53,841 bases of DNA, taken from NCBI GenBank assembly GCA_015499995.1, contig JADNRV010000329.1, forward strand, positions 1 through 53,841. Reading direction: 5' to 3'. The notes beneath the pieces were generated by a model. The model was given only the letters and a program-made list of their open reading frames with translations, did not search any database and had not been told where the DNA came from. Positions within the stretch are counted from its first letter, which is position 1, and the number at the start of each line of letters is the position of its first letter. Of this stretch, positions 11,416-21,429 are shown in pieces. The position numbers and the translations under genes are program-made. This DNA is from Flammula alnicola. Its lineage: Eukaryota > Basidiomycota > Agaricomycetes > Agaricales > Strophariaceae.

Positions 11416-13513
11416 ATGTTTTTCCTAAACCTCCCATTCTCCTTACTATCTTCCTCTTTTCTCCTCTTCGCCTCCGCCGTCCCAGTATCAAGCGCCGAAC
11501 TCACTCCAGACACATTTGGGCCAACCGTCGAGAAGGGGCTGTGGTTTATCGAGCACTACTCGCCGTACTGCTCGCACTGCACGCATTTCAAGCCGACATG
11601 GGATAAACTTGTCGTGGAGGCAGGGACAGAGATTCCCAGCGTGAAACTAGCCACAATTAACTGCATCACGTACGGAGGTATGTCAGACATTACACTGTTT
11701 CTATGAGACTTGCAGCCCAACTTGCATATGTAGATTTATGTGAGAAGAACGGCGTCGGGTCGTGGCCGACGTTGCTCATGTTTGAAAACGGGAAGATTGT
11801 CGACCAATTCAAAGGTGCTCGCGACATGGACGCCCTGAAGACGTTCATCAAGCGACACGTCAAAGACGAACCGCTCGCCGAGCCCAACCCCGAATTTGCC
11901 CCGCACCCACCGACAAAAGCCATCCCTCCAAAACAGCCCCCAAAACCGATCCTCAACCCCTCGGGCGAAGTCCTCGCCCTGACCGGCGACTCATTCTCTC
12001 CGAGCCTCGCCAAAGGACCCGCCTTTGTCAAGTTCTTCGCGCCATGGTGTGGGCACTGCAAGAAGCTTGCGCCGACGTGGAAGCAGCTCGCGCGACACAT
12101 GCAGGACAAAGTGACCGTGGCGGAGGTGAACTGCGACGATCATGGGTCGCTGTGCAAGTCGCAGGGCATCCAGGGATACCCCACGCTCGTGTGGTACGGG
12201 CAGGGCGACAGCGCCAACGGCCGGTCAGAATATATAGGTGGAAGGAAGCTGGACCAGCTGAAGGAGTTCTCTGAGACGGCGAGTGCTGCGTATGTCGTTT
12301 ATTTTCCTGTTTCTTCTAGTGCTTATTCGTCGATGCAGTGGTGTCAGAGTTTTGGAAAAAGCTGAAGACCTCGATGGACAAGTGGCCAAAGACGATGTGG
12401 TCTACCTCCTGTTGCACTCTGCCTCCGACACATCGATCATAGTAAGTCTCCTTCCATGGCCTTGGACGACCAACTGACTAGAACTCTACCCAGGAAACCA
12501 TCCGCGAAGCCTCCGCCCCGCTCCTCGGCACACCGCAGATCCTCGCCTCGTCCGACCCCGCGCTCTACACGCGGTTCTCTGTCTCCTCGCCCTGGGCCAT
12601 CGTCGTCATCAAAGACCACGACACTCAGCTGCCGTCGTCGACGTTCTACCACGCCTCGCCCTCCAGCGACCTGCGCAAGTGGCTCCTCACGCACCGCCTG
12701 CCAACATCCCTGGAGCTGACGCGCGACACGTTCCAGAGCGTGATGAACGCCCCACAGGCGCCGCTGGTCGTCATTGCCGCGGGCCCGCTCTCGCTGAAAG
12801 AGAAGATCATGCAGAGGCTACGGGATGTCGGGAAGAAGTGGCGTGTAAGGACGGATGGCACTCTTGGGGTGGTGCATGGGCGCGAGGTCATGTTCGCGTG
12901 GATGGATGGGGGTGAGTGGGCCGAGTGGATGAAGAGCATGTATGGCATCCAGGGTGCGGGCGTGCATGAAGGTAAGGTGGGCGAGGATGAGTTGGAGGAT
13001 ACACAGGTGGTTATTGCTGATCATAGCGTATGTCTTTTTCTTTGGTTGGCTTTAGTTATATCGTGTTGACTGAATTTTTTTTTGATGCGATTTAGAAACT
13101 CATTTATTACGATTCGGATCGTGAGGGAAACCCTATCAAGTTCACATCCTCTGGGAGCCTATTCGCCGCCATAGAAGATGCCGCTGCCGGGAAATCGGCG
13201 TACAAGAACTCTGAGAATTTCGTTGAGCGGATCGCCAGGGTGAGTTTCGAGTTTTACCATCGCTTGCATCCCTGCCTTTTTCTATCACACTTTCTTACGC
13301 TATCTGGAACCTTCGCAGATAATCAACGGCAAAATGCTCGCCATCGAAACCTTCGTCGTCGACAAGCCTCTCCAAGCAGTGCTCTTGTTCCTCTTCTCCA
13401 TTGTGGTCGTCTTTTACGTCCTCAGCAGGCTCGTCGGAAACGATGTTGCCGGCGCACAGCAGGGCCAGACGGAGTGGAGGGAGTATAAAGGGAAGAATGG
13501 GCGTCTGGATTGA
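11416..13513 (+). CDS. Membrane-anchored protein disulfide isomerase (thioredoxin-like)
   Basis: Six exons: join(11416..11677, 11716..12289, 12339..12441, 12494..13027, 13096..13239, 13319..13513), 603 residues, all phases consistent. A hydrophobic signal peptide covers about residues 1-25. The first thioredoxin domain has the active site CSHC (in YCSHCTHFKPTW). The second, after a Pro-rich linker, has the classical APWCGHCKKLAP. The middle and C-terminal parts resemble the non-catalytic thioredoxin-like domains of PDIs. A single membrane helix (VLLFLFSIVVVFYVLSRLV) lies near the C terminus and is followed by a short basic tail. This fits a TMX3/Eps1-type oxidoreductase acting in disulfide formation or quality control in the ER lumen. 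No KDEL signal is present; the membrane anchor would replace it. It is tail-to-tail with the RPN10 gene. Confidence 0.88.
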
Positions 13514-13855
13514 GTTGATGTGGCCTGTATGCATGTCAGGATTATTGTGATCTCCAACGACGGATTACTGAGCCGTCCTTATTTATTATCTTAATTGATG
13601 TAGTCGGAGTAGTATGGCTGGATCTATGTACAGTATACTCTAATTTTACATTGGTTGATCTGTTTTGAACCTGGACACTGCTAAGAACCCTTGCACATGT
13701 GGATAAGCAGACAGCAAATGCAACCTCCCGTTGTTTTCTCCGAATCGTCTTGAATAGGAAGAAATAACCAACGAAAAGAAAACACTAGATTTGTGGCCTA
13801 CGAACATACAGATGGATTTGAGAGGAAATACGACGAAACCTCTCTTGTCCTCTGC
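13514..13855. other. Convergent intergenic spacer
   Basis: About 340 bp between the stop codons of the PDI gene (+) and the RPN10 gene (-), so it holds both 3' untranslated regions. No further gene is seen. Confidence 0.6.
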
Positions 13856-15126
13856 TCATTTCTTCTTCGCGCCGCCCTTGCTCTCCTCGTCCTTCTGCGT
13901 CTGCATGCTCATCTGAATAGCTCTCTCAATAGCAGCATCCTCATCCTCCTCCTCCTCCTCTTCTTCTTCCTCCTCCTCCTCGTCATCCATCTCCACGTCG
14001 CCGTCGCCAGCCTCATCCTCCTTGGACATCGCCAAAGCCTGTTGCAGTAGACGCTCCTCTTCGTCGTCTGTAGGGTCAGAGGGAACAGTGGCTGTTGGCG
14101 CGGCTGTGGCAGCGGCCGGTGTGGATGTAGATGCGGGAGCGGCGGTGGCAGATGCGGCGGCTTCGGCGGCTTCTCTGGCCTGCGCTTCTTGCATCGACAT
14201 TCGTAGAGCCTATAAGAGAAAACCAGGAGGTAGGGTAGGTGAGAAATGGGGCGATAAAATCGAATAGGGATACGCACCATCGCCAACTCGGGATCCAAGC
14301 TTGGATCCACGCCGAATTCGAAGTCGTTGGCTGCGCTGGGACCGCCAGCTGCGGGTGCTGCACCGGTGCCGCCGAGTTCTTCAGGGATGCTCGCGCTTCT
14401 GTCAGCGGAAAGAATGGGTGAAGAGATCAGCATGTCTGAAAGGAGGTGGGGGCCAGGTGGGACGGTTAGTAGGTGTCTGCAGGATTGTCGCGGCGTCAGT
14501 CAAGGAAATGTTTCAGAAATAGGTTATCATACGAATTATCGCCGCTGTTGATGTTATCTACAAAGGCCTTCAAGACCCTTTCGCCCTCTCCTTCCTCGAT
14601 ACCGTCGCCGAACGCTACGATGTCCACGGCGACGTTGTTCTTCTTTAGCTTCTTCGCGAGCTTGACCATCGCCTTCTCGTCGCGGTCCTCGCCCTCGGCC
14701 GGGGGGGATCCAACGAACACGATGATGCGCTGTCGGAGGTTCTTGTTCTCTCTGTGTTTGAGGGCCAGCTGTGCGACTGCAAGCGCGGTAGGAATGTCGA
14801 TCTCTCCTCCGACTTTCGCAGAGGCGTCGTGCACGCCGCCGAGTATCTGTCCCAGGTCTTTTGTGTTCGTCACAAGAACCTCTGGGCTATAATTCAGATG
14901 ATTCAAGAGAATAATAGTCAGTATGAATCTCAGGCCTCAGCACAAGAACTCACGCCTTTCCTGCCATCGTCATAATCCCCACTGTATTCTCTGGATTTGA
15001 ATCAATCTTCGTCTGGAAAACAACATTGACGGCGTCGGACTGTGCATTGAATCGCGTTGGCACGTAGTCTCCGTTGCGCATGTACTCCGAGTTGTCGATA
15101 ATCAGCATGGTTGCTTCGAGCGGCAT
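13856..15126 (-). CDS. RPN10: 26S proteasome regulatory subunit RPN10, ubiquitin receptor
   Basis: Four exons: complement of join(13856..14209, 14278..14476, 14533..14886, 14954..15126), 359 residues. The N terminus [20 protein letters not shown] is the von Willebrand A domain start of Rpn10/PSMD4, with the [10 protein letters not shown] metal-site-like loop. The vWA domain runs to about residue 190. The C-terminal half has ubiquitin-interacting-motif-like helices: one spanning an intron ([15 protein letters not shown]), one with [14 protein letters not shown], and a third-like [11 protein letters not shown] after a run of about a dozen acidic residues. Rpn10 binds polyubiquitin and stabilises the base-lid contact of the proteasome. 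The acidic run is encoded by a TCC/TTC repeat in the plus-strand reading. It is divergent from CGI121, with 251 bp between the two ATGs. Confidence 0.95.
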
Positions 15127-15377
15127 TTTGGGCAGAAATTCCTATCTGTGGTGCTCGGAGCTCAGAGATATCGTTGTTTGTTGTATCCCGATGGTTGTAT
15201 GGTATACACCCGTCACTGAAGAAGATTAAAGGAAAGAAAAGAAAAGGGAGAAGAGTGAGATTTGGAAGCGCAGACAGCGCTGACGCGTCGTACGCGATTA
15301 AGCTATTTGGTCCTGTTTTGAAATGGAGTCCATCGCCATCGCCGCCTCGACGCTGAGCCTCTGACACAAATTTGACA
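15127..15377. promoter_or_regulatory. Probable bidirectional promoter of RPN10 and CGI121
   Basis: The ATG codons of the two divergent housekeeping genes are separated by only 251 bp, so both promoters must lie here or overlap the genes. A purine-rich run (GAAGATTAAAGGAAAGAAAA) lies at about 15222-15241. No TATA box was recognised. That the two genes are co-regulated is an inference. Confidence 0.55.
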
Positions 15378-16159
15378 ATGGAATCCCTACATTTCCTCCA
15401 CTTCGATGCAAGGCACTCTCAAGCACATATAGCGCTTTTTCGGAACGTAACCAACGCAGGCGCACTGAAATCACGCATCATCGCAGCCGCGACAGCCCAA
15501 GGAGAATTTGGGGAAACCGAACGGGAGGCGGTCAATTTTGCGTTCATCGATGCTCGTCTTGTCCGTTGCCTGTTCCACCGTGGCCTGAACGAGTAAAATT
15601 CTGAGATCATGGGCAGATCACGAGCAAACTTCATCTGGAGACGGCGATTTACCAGGCAATGCTTGCAGAGTCACAGAGCGGGCTACGTACGAGAACCGTG
15701 CATTCCGAAATTCTTTATAATTTAAATCCGACCCATAATGTGAGTACTGAAAGTAGGAGACTATGTTATGACGCTGACGCTTGTGCTTGCAGATCACAGA
15801 AGCCATTCGCCGATACGGTGTCTCGGAGACCAACGCAGATGTTCTCGTCGTGCGGATCGATTCACCAGACCTGTCGCCTGAAGCGGTCCAGCAAAAGATG
15901 AAGGATGCAGTGATAGGAACTGTTGTACCGCTGTCTGAGCTGGAAAGCATAACAGATTGGGCGTCGGTAAAGAAGGTGAGCATCCGGTTGCTTGTTTCTG
16001 GGATCGTTGGAGCTCCGCTGACGTTTTTCCGTTAAGTACCATAAACTGAACAACACTGAGAAAGCGATCCAGGAAACAGCCAAGAATCCCAGTAGAGAAC
16101 GTGCGATTGTGGATCAAATCGTCATAAGCTCTGTTGCGATGAAAAGTGTCATGGGTTAA
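15378..16159 (+). CDS. CGI121: EKC/KEOPS complex subunit CGI121
   Basis: Four exons: join(15378..15560, 15617..15739, 15793..15975, 16037..16159), 203 residues, all introns phase 0. The N terminus MESLHFLHFDARHSQAHIALF and the sequence FAFIDARLVIT match the Cgi121/TPRKB family. Further conserved parts are HLETAIYQAM, the NPTHNITEAIRRYGVS helix, and the C-terminal region ending in SSVAMKSVMG. Cgi121 is the small subunit of the KEOPS complex, which makes t6A37 in ANN-decoding tRNAs and affects telomeres; it binds Bud32/PRPK. The first donor is GTCCGT, slightly unusual but in frame. The length fits the family. Confidence 0.88.
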
Positions 16160-16847
16160 CCTGTTCGCATTATTATCAGTATCATGCTTGAAACCCATTG
16201 CCATCCTTGACGTTCCAATAAGGAATCCACTGGTTACCCGCAGACAAGGGCCTGTCCGTTTCCTCAGCACGTTGTCAGTATCCTTCAAGTTGCCATGCAT
16301 CCCGAAGCGATTACCACCCAATAAGCGCCTAACTCACAATACTCGCTGTCGCTCAGCCTGGCGAGTAAAGACAACAATTACCATAGATGTCAGGGAATAG
16401 AGCAACACACGCGTTGGAGTTGGCATTGTCGCTTTGGTCTTGTGGGCGGCACGTCATCTCATTACCATATCCGTCACAACAAAAAAGTTCACCTATTGTA
16501 CTTTTGCAGACATGTTGTCCTTATGTATCCAAGGCTCGGGCAGCATCTCTTTGGTAACGGGACTTCGGCTTATTATAATCCGAGGTTTCCAGAACTTTGC
16601 CGCTTAGGTTTTTCATGCCCCTCCAGGTTTGACGTTTGTTCTTCGCTTTGAAAGTCAGCAACGGTTGACGAGCGGTCATTGCAACATCGAGACTGTCCGT
16701 CCTAGCTCAATTGTTGTGGTATACATATAAGCATTGGGGATCGTAAGAGTTGTACCGTCGAATCGTCTTATCCCTGGTGGCCTGTGATTCCTCCATCTAC
16801 TTAATCGCCAACATACTTATTTTTAATTTCGCATATATAATCACGAG
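16160..16847. other. Intergenic region
   Basis: About 690 bp between two plus-strand genes. No gene was recognised; AT-rich sequence near 16815-16845 (TTTTTAATTTCGCATATATA) may belong to the promoter of the next gene. Confidence 0.45.
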
Positions 16848-18545
16848 TTGAAATGGTACTGTGGCGTTTACCTTTTCACAGTTTCTTTGTCTAACCCTTT
16901 CTCACAGATCAAACGCACTCAAGCTGCTTCTCATCTCACCGATATCAAATCCGCTGGCGGCCTTCTAGTTACAAGGAGCGTAGAAGCCAGAAACCTGACT
17001 TCTGTGAAGATCGATGGTCAGGAAATCTACCACACAGACTCCCCAATGCATCATGGATCTGCGTATGCCACAAACGGCACCGCCTCCCAGGCTAGGATTG
17101 CCGTTAATTCCAACTCACATTTGAGTTCTCGTCAGGATGGTCTCCGACACCTCAAAAGCCATAACATCATTCCCCTCCCCGAGGTATCGTCCCTCCCCCC
17201 GTCGGCACGAGAATCAGGGATGCTGGATGGCGGTCTCCCTTATGAAGGTATGTGCTCCGGTATGGAGTGCGAGAATTGCCCACTCTCTCCTCTGTGGCTC
17301 GACGAGACGGCCGCTGGCGAGGTCGCGACGTATCCTGTATACTTCGATACCGACGGAGTGGACGAACCTCTCTTTAGCGATCCAGAGGAGTACGATTACG
17401 ACTCCGAGACTGATTCCGAGCTTTCATTCGCTATGGCAGGAACGCCTGGGCCATACACGCCGTTCTCGGAAATCGACGACGAACTTCTCCTTGCTGGGTC
17501 TCTCCTATTCCGTGTCGATCCTGAGCCTCTTTCGTTGGACCAAAAAGATTCGGTTCCGACGTTGCAAGACGTATTTTTCGAGAAGATCCCTGATGAGCTA
17601 CGAGACATGCTATTCAATATGATCTTGAATCATGACGCCTACCTTCGTACCCTGGCGATTGTAATCGGAGGAAACGGCGAAGTAAACAATAAGCAAGAGA
17701 CAGACAGCGATCGCCCATGGTACAACTGTTCTCACATCTCCAGCCTTTCCATCTCCATCGCCGAATCAAGTAGTACCACCAGAGACGACGAAGAGACGAT
17801 GGCAAAACAGTATCAGTCCCTCCTCTGGATCCTGGACTGGGCTCAGGCCACGTATGGCCACACCATCGAGGCACTTGATATCTCCCTCCCGAAAACCTTT
17901 ACACTCCCAGATACCGTCAACGATCTCCTCTGCGGCCCCGTCATCGATTCCATAACACCGACGACCCCAGGCCCTGTCCCGAACCTGCACACGCTCACCT
18001 GGAGGGGCAACCTCCGCTTCCTCCCTCGGCTCCTCCCTCTGCTGGTGTCGCACAACATGAAGGTCCTCAAAATTAACAGCGAGCTCGGCATCGACGACGC
18101 GCTTTCCCTGCTCCACCACTTCTCCAACTCCGAGATCCAGGAGCTCGAGCTTGGATGCTTAGCTCATTGTGCCCCGTCTCTGCCGGGTTCCGCGAGTGAT
18201 GCAAGGGATGCCTCGTCGCCTGGTTATCTCGCTCTGCCCGTCGACCTTCCCCACCTAGATTCGCTCAAAATAGCAAGTGCTATCCCCCTCGACGCGTTTT
18301 TCGCCGCACTCTATGTCCCCAATTTGTGCAAGCTCGAGGTGGATCTGACCGCTGCAGTATCGGCAGAGGAGGTACTCCATTCCCTGCTTGCCTCGGCCCT
18401 TCTTGGACATAGGCTGTTGTTCGTCGATGTTCAGCATAACGGGCCTTGCGAGAATGAGGAGAAGATGAAGGGACTGGTTAAGCAGAGGGCCCCATTTGCA
18501 TATGTCTCTGTTAATGGAGAAGGACATTCTGGATATGGACGATGA
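16848..18545 (+). CDS. Hypothetical protein, LRR/F-box-like basidiomycete orphan
   Basis: A single long open frame of 565 residues. The ATG at 16848 is the first in frame, but a CTTTCTCACAG acceptor-like site at about 16897-16907 suggests the real start could lie in a spliced upstream exon or further in. Residues about 110-200 are acidic and Ser-rich (FSDPEEYDYDSETDSELSF). The C-terminal half has leucine-rich spacing such as LEALDISL, LHTLTWRGNLRFLPRLLPLL, MKVLKINSEL and IQELELGCL. These resemble irregular leucine-rich repeats of F-box-like proteins expanded in Agaricomycetes. No F-box could be aligned with confidence (LQDVFFEKIPDELRDMLF is a possible degenerate one). Function unknown. Confidence 0.6.
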   Translation: MKWYCGVYLFTVSLSNPFSQIKRTQAASHLTDIKSAGGLLVTRSVEARNLTSVKIDGQEIYHTDSPMHHGSAYATNGTASQARIAVNSNSHLSSRQDGLRHLKSHNIIPLPEVSSLPPSARESGMLDGGLPYEGMCSGMECENCPLSPLWLDETAAGEVATYPVYFDTDGVDEPLFSDPEEYDYDSETDSELSFAMAGTPGPYTPFSEIDDELLLAGSLLFRVDPEPLSLDQKDSVPTLQDVFFEKIPDELRDMLFNMILNHDAYLRTLAIVIGGNGEVNNKQETDSDRPWYNCSHISSLSISIAESSSTTRDDEETMAKQYQSLLWILDWAQATYGHTIEALDISLPKTFTLPDTVNDLLCGPVIDSITPTTPGPVPNLHTLTWRGNLRFLPRLLPLLVSHNMKVLKINSELGIDDALSLLHHFSNSEIQELELGCLAHCAPSLPGSASDARDASSPGYLALPVDLPHLDSLKIASAIPLDAFFAALYVPNLCKLEVDLTAAVSAEEVLHSLLASALLGHRLLFVDVQHNGPCENEEKMKGLVKQRAPFAYVSVNGEGHSGYGR

Positions 18546-19161
18546 ATGAGACGGACATACTTACGCCAATCTCTCAATCTATAGTATATACCGAGCCTAA
18601 CTCTTGTCAATAATGTCAACTTAATATCCTGTATTTGCAAAGGCCCCTCATCGATATCTTCGAAGGACATTTCCTTTTTCTTTCCCTAAGCCTTGAAATT
18701 TCCTAGCATGTAGCTCGAGATACGCAGTTAGCCTAACAGCATATTACGCAAGTTACCATGATGTCGTAAGGTACTGTAATGGTAACTAACTGCTCCGTCT
18801 ATGGGATAAGCACCACCCTTCTCCCACATCGAAACTAAAGGATATACCTCTTGTATTTTATGAAACTTTATAGCACAAAAACACAATGCCCTTTACGTAC
18901 GAATCCAGTACATCTAAGAGAAACCGGGAACAAGGTGCATCGGCTGATGTACGATGCTCACCAAGGAGAAACTTCCAGCTTCCATTTCGGGATCGATCGT
19001 GATGGGTTTGGCCTTTGATGCATTTGATCATCAGTCTGGGCGCTTAACTCACTAGCGCTCGCTATGTACTCGCCACTGGCACACTCGCGTTTCTCAGTCT
19101 GGCCGCATTACTAATATGACGCAAATGATTTATTTTGTGACATACTTCATTGGAGCCAATG
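18546..19161. other. Convergent intergenic spacer
   Basis: About 620 bp between the orphan LRR-like gene (+) and the 3' end of the disrupted esterase (-). Nothing recognisable besides presumed 3' untranslated sequence. Confidence 0.5.
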
Positions 19162-20445
19162 CTACAAGTCAACTAGTAATCCCAACTCGTTATAAACCGC
19201 CACCAACGAATCGATAATCCCACAATCCGAATCCACTTGACCGGCAGCCACGAATGTCGCCGCCTTCGGATTTTTGCTATTTCCCAGGAGAACCACATCC
19301 TTGGTTGCACCGTACTCAGGCCAAGAGAACGGCCCTCCTGCTAGCCCGCTCGTAGGGTCCCGAGCAAAGGCCACCCATGCACTTTGCACATACTGCGACA
19401 ACGCGATTTCATTTTGTGTAGCGGGAACACCTGCCGTGCTCGCATTGTACGTCGCAAACACAATTGGTATCTCCGATGCGTGGTAAGCGCGCAAATCAGA
19501 CCTTGTTGATATGTCGGGGAACACAGCTGGATGTAGCAATTGAAAGGTTAGAAAGGATTGGGCAATAAAGGGAGGTTTAAATCTACCATCATATTGGTAT
19601 CTCCAAGTTGGCACACCGGCATTGACACGATCCGTTGCTGCCTCGCTCGCAGGACAAGTAAATGCAACCTAAACATTCCTGAATTTTAATCCTCCATTCC
19701 TACACTTTCAGCTACTCACCTTGGTAACAGCATTTGAAACAACAGTAGTAACTCCCGGGATAGCGAAGTCAAGAGTCAAAATTTCTTCTTCCACAACAAA
19801 GATATCTCCCTCCTGCGCAGTTGTTCCAGTCAGCATCGGCACATGGAGGAAGTTTCCCGCAATGGCGCGTTGGCGCGTGTCAGAGAAGATCGTCACGTCT
19901 TTTGATTACTCAGTTATGCTGTTGTGCAAAGCGAATATTCATTAGGTGATGTACCGTCAACAATTACATCAAATGTTGTGCCGGTGTTGAGAACAGCCGT
20001 TTCGAGTACGTTCGCGTCTACGGCTCTCATACATGCCAATTGGGCGTCAGTTGGGTCTAGAAGATATTTTCAGCCTTGTCTCATTGCGTTTAACAAAAAA
20101 TCACACCAGTTCCGCATCCGACAGCTTTGGCCACTGTTTGCCACACGTTCATGTTTGCCTGGTTGGTCCCGATCTTCGCAATTGGCACCGATAACACAAG
20201 ATCCAACCTGAGAACCATGTGCATGATCCGTCAAGGAATATATCTTCGTCTTTGTCAATAAAAGAACTCACGTTCCCGACTCCATAATCACACCCTTCAC
20301 TCTGCCTCCATTGGCGTGCGAATACACATATGCGTCAACCGCCACGCTCCCCGCGCTCTGTCCAAAGATTGTAATCCGTTCCGGGTCCCCTCCAAAATCG
20401 GCGATGTTCGCATGAACCCACTCTATCGCAGCGTTAACGTCCAGC
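19162..20445 (-). pseudogene. Type-B carboxylesterase, 3' part (split by retrotransposon)
   Basis: This is the C-terminal part of a carboxylesterase/lipase (type B, alpha/beta hydrolase) gene whose 5' part lies at 28895-29558. The frame resumes exactly after the target-site duplication with AIEWVHANIADFGGDP and the nucleophile elbow ITIFGQSAGS, whose Ser is catalytic. Later exons encode FLHVPMLTGTTAQEGDIF, VAFTCPASEA and the His region DLRAYHASEIPIVF. The stop codon is at 19162. Splice donors and acceptors read by eye (for example GTGAGT after residue T of MESGT) keep one open frame through all exons, so no damage beyond the insertion is seen. The family usually acts as secreted or intracellular ester hydrolase; the substrate cannot be told. 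Unless the 8.4-kb insert is removed from RNA, no full protein is expected. Confidence 0.85.
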
Positions 20446-20646
20446 TGTAAGGCTGTCGCCTCACCCTGTTTGGCTCTGTTAGAGAATCGCCCTATATAAG
20501 GCGATTCTCTCGGTTTTCCGTTTCTCTCTCTCTTTTCTCTGTACTTGTCGCTACGCTCCAAATACCACGCGTTGGTTCTTTTCTGTTTCGTGTGCTTCGT
20601 GAGTCTTCGCTCTGGTGTTTTCCGTCCTTCATCGGACGGCTTTTCA
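20446..20646 (+). repeat. 5' LTR
   Basis: 201 bp, TG...CA ends. It contains a TATA box (TATATAA, 20493-20499) lying in the loop of a perfect 11-bp inverted repeat (AGAGAATCGCC at 20481-20491 and its complement at 20500-20510). A pyrimidine-rich run follows. The only difference from the 3' LTR seen by eye is GTGTGC here against GTGAGC there. Confidence 0.95.
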
Positions 20647-20655
20647 CTTTTTTTT

Positions 20656-20673
20656 GAAAACTACCAACGCGTG
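20656..20673 (+). promoter_or_regulatory. Candidate self-priming primer-binding site
   Basis: The 18 bases starting GAAAACTACC are complementary at 16 of 18 positions to LTR bases 20566-20583 (CACGCGTTGGTTCTTTTC), with 11 consecutive pairs. The LTR segment lies about 70 nt downstream of the TATA box, where transcription could begin. No tRNA-type primer site (TGG...) follows the LTR. Tf1/sushi elements prime reverse transcription with the 5' end of their own mRNA, so this is a plausible equivalent. A gap of 9 nt between LTR end and site is unusual. Confidence 0.4.
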
Positions 20674-21429
20674 CACACCGCCCGAGAAACTTCGTCATTG
20701 ACCCCGCCCGATAAACTTTTGCCTCCGTTTCACCCTTTTTGTTGTTCACCACCCTCCCGCCCTGATTCCCGCCCTGATTTGCTTCCGTTGCCGAGATCGC
20801 ACATAAGCGCTTAACGTTAAACGTTAACTTTAACTGTTCACCGAACCGTTGACCGACCGGCAGTCCACTTAGTGACTGCACACCGACCGTACCGTTACCG
20901 TTCTACCGCTGCCGTTTTCTACAATTCACCGTACCGCCGTTTTCTTTTCACTGCACCGTTTTTACCCCCACCGCCGTTCTTCTGCACTGTACCACTACCT
21001 CAGTACGTTACTGAACCACATAACCCACAGTTTTCTCGTGCATACACACGCGAATCATCGTTAATTCCACAAAAACACCGCATATATTCACTCAAAACAC
21101 AGCATATAGTCTCTTAACAACACCGCCCAACAATTTTCTGAAAGTCACAACGTCTTCTTCACCAAACCTCGTGTCCAGCCCAACTGTGCAACCACGCTTC
21201 GCTTCTCGTGAGAACACATCTGTCAGAGTGACAAGAAACACTGTCAAAACACAGAAGCTGGTGTTACTACCGCCACTTATTCTCACTGGGCGTTACCGGA
21301 AAAAGGCTAGACCTCCCACACGCTCTCGCTCCCGCTCACTGTCTGTAATCGAAGACCCGCCTTCTCCCCAGAACCCATTTCTGTCCCCCTACTCGTTCTC
21401 CGCTACCGTCCGTTTCCTCTACATCTTCC

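Noticed and set aside
20492..20881. Minus-strand frame across the 5' LTR and leader
   Set aside because: It runs antisense over LTR and leader sequence, and its N-terminal part has no similarity to any esterase exon.
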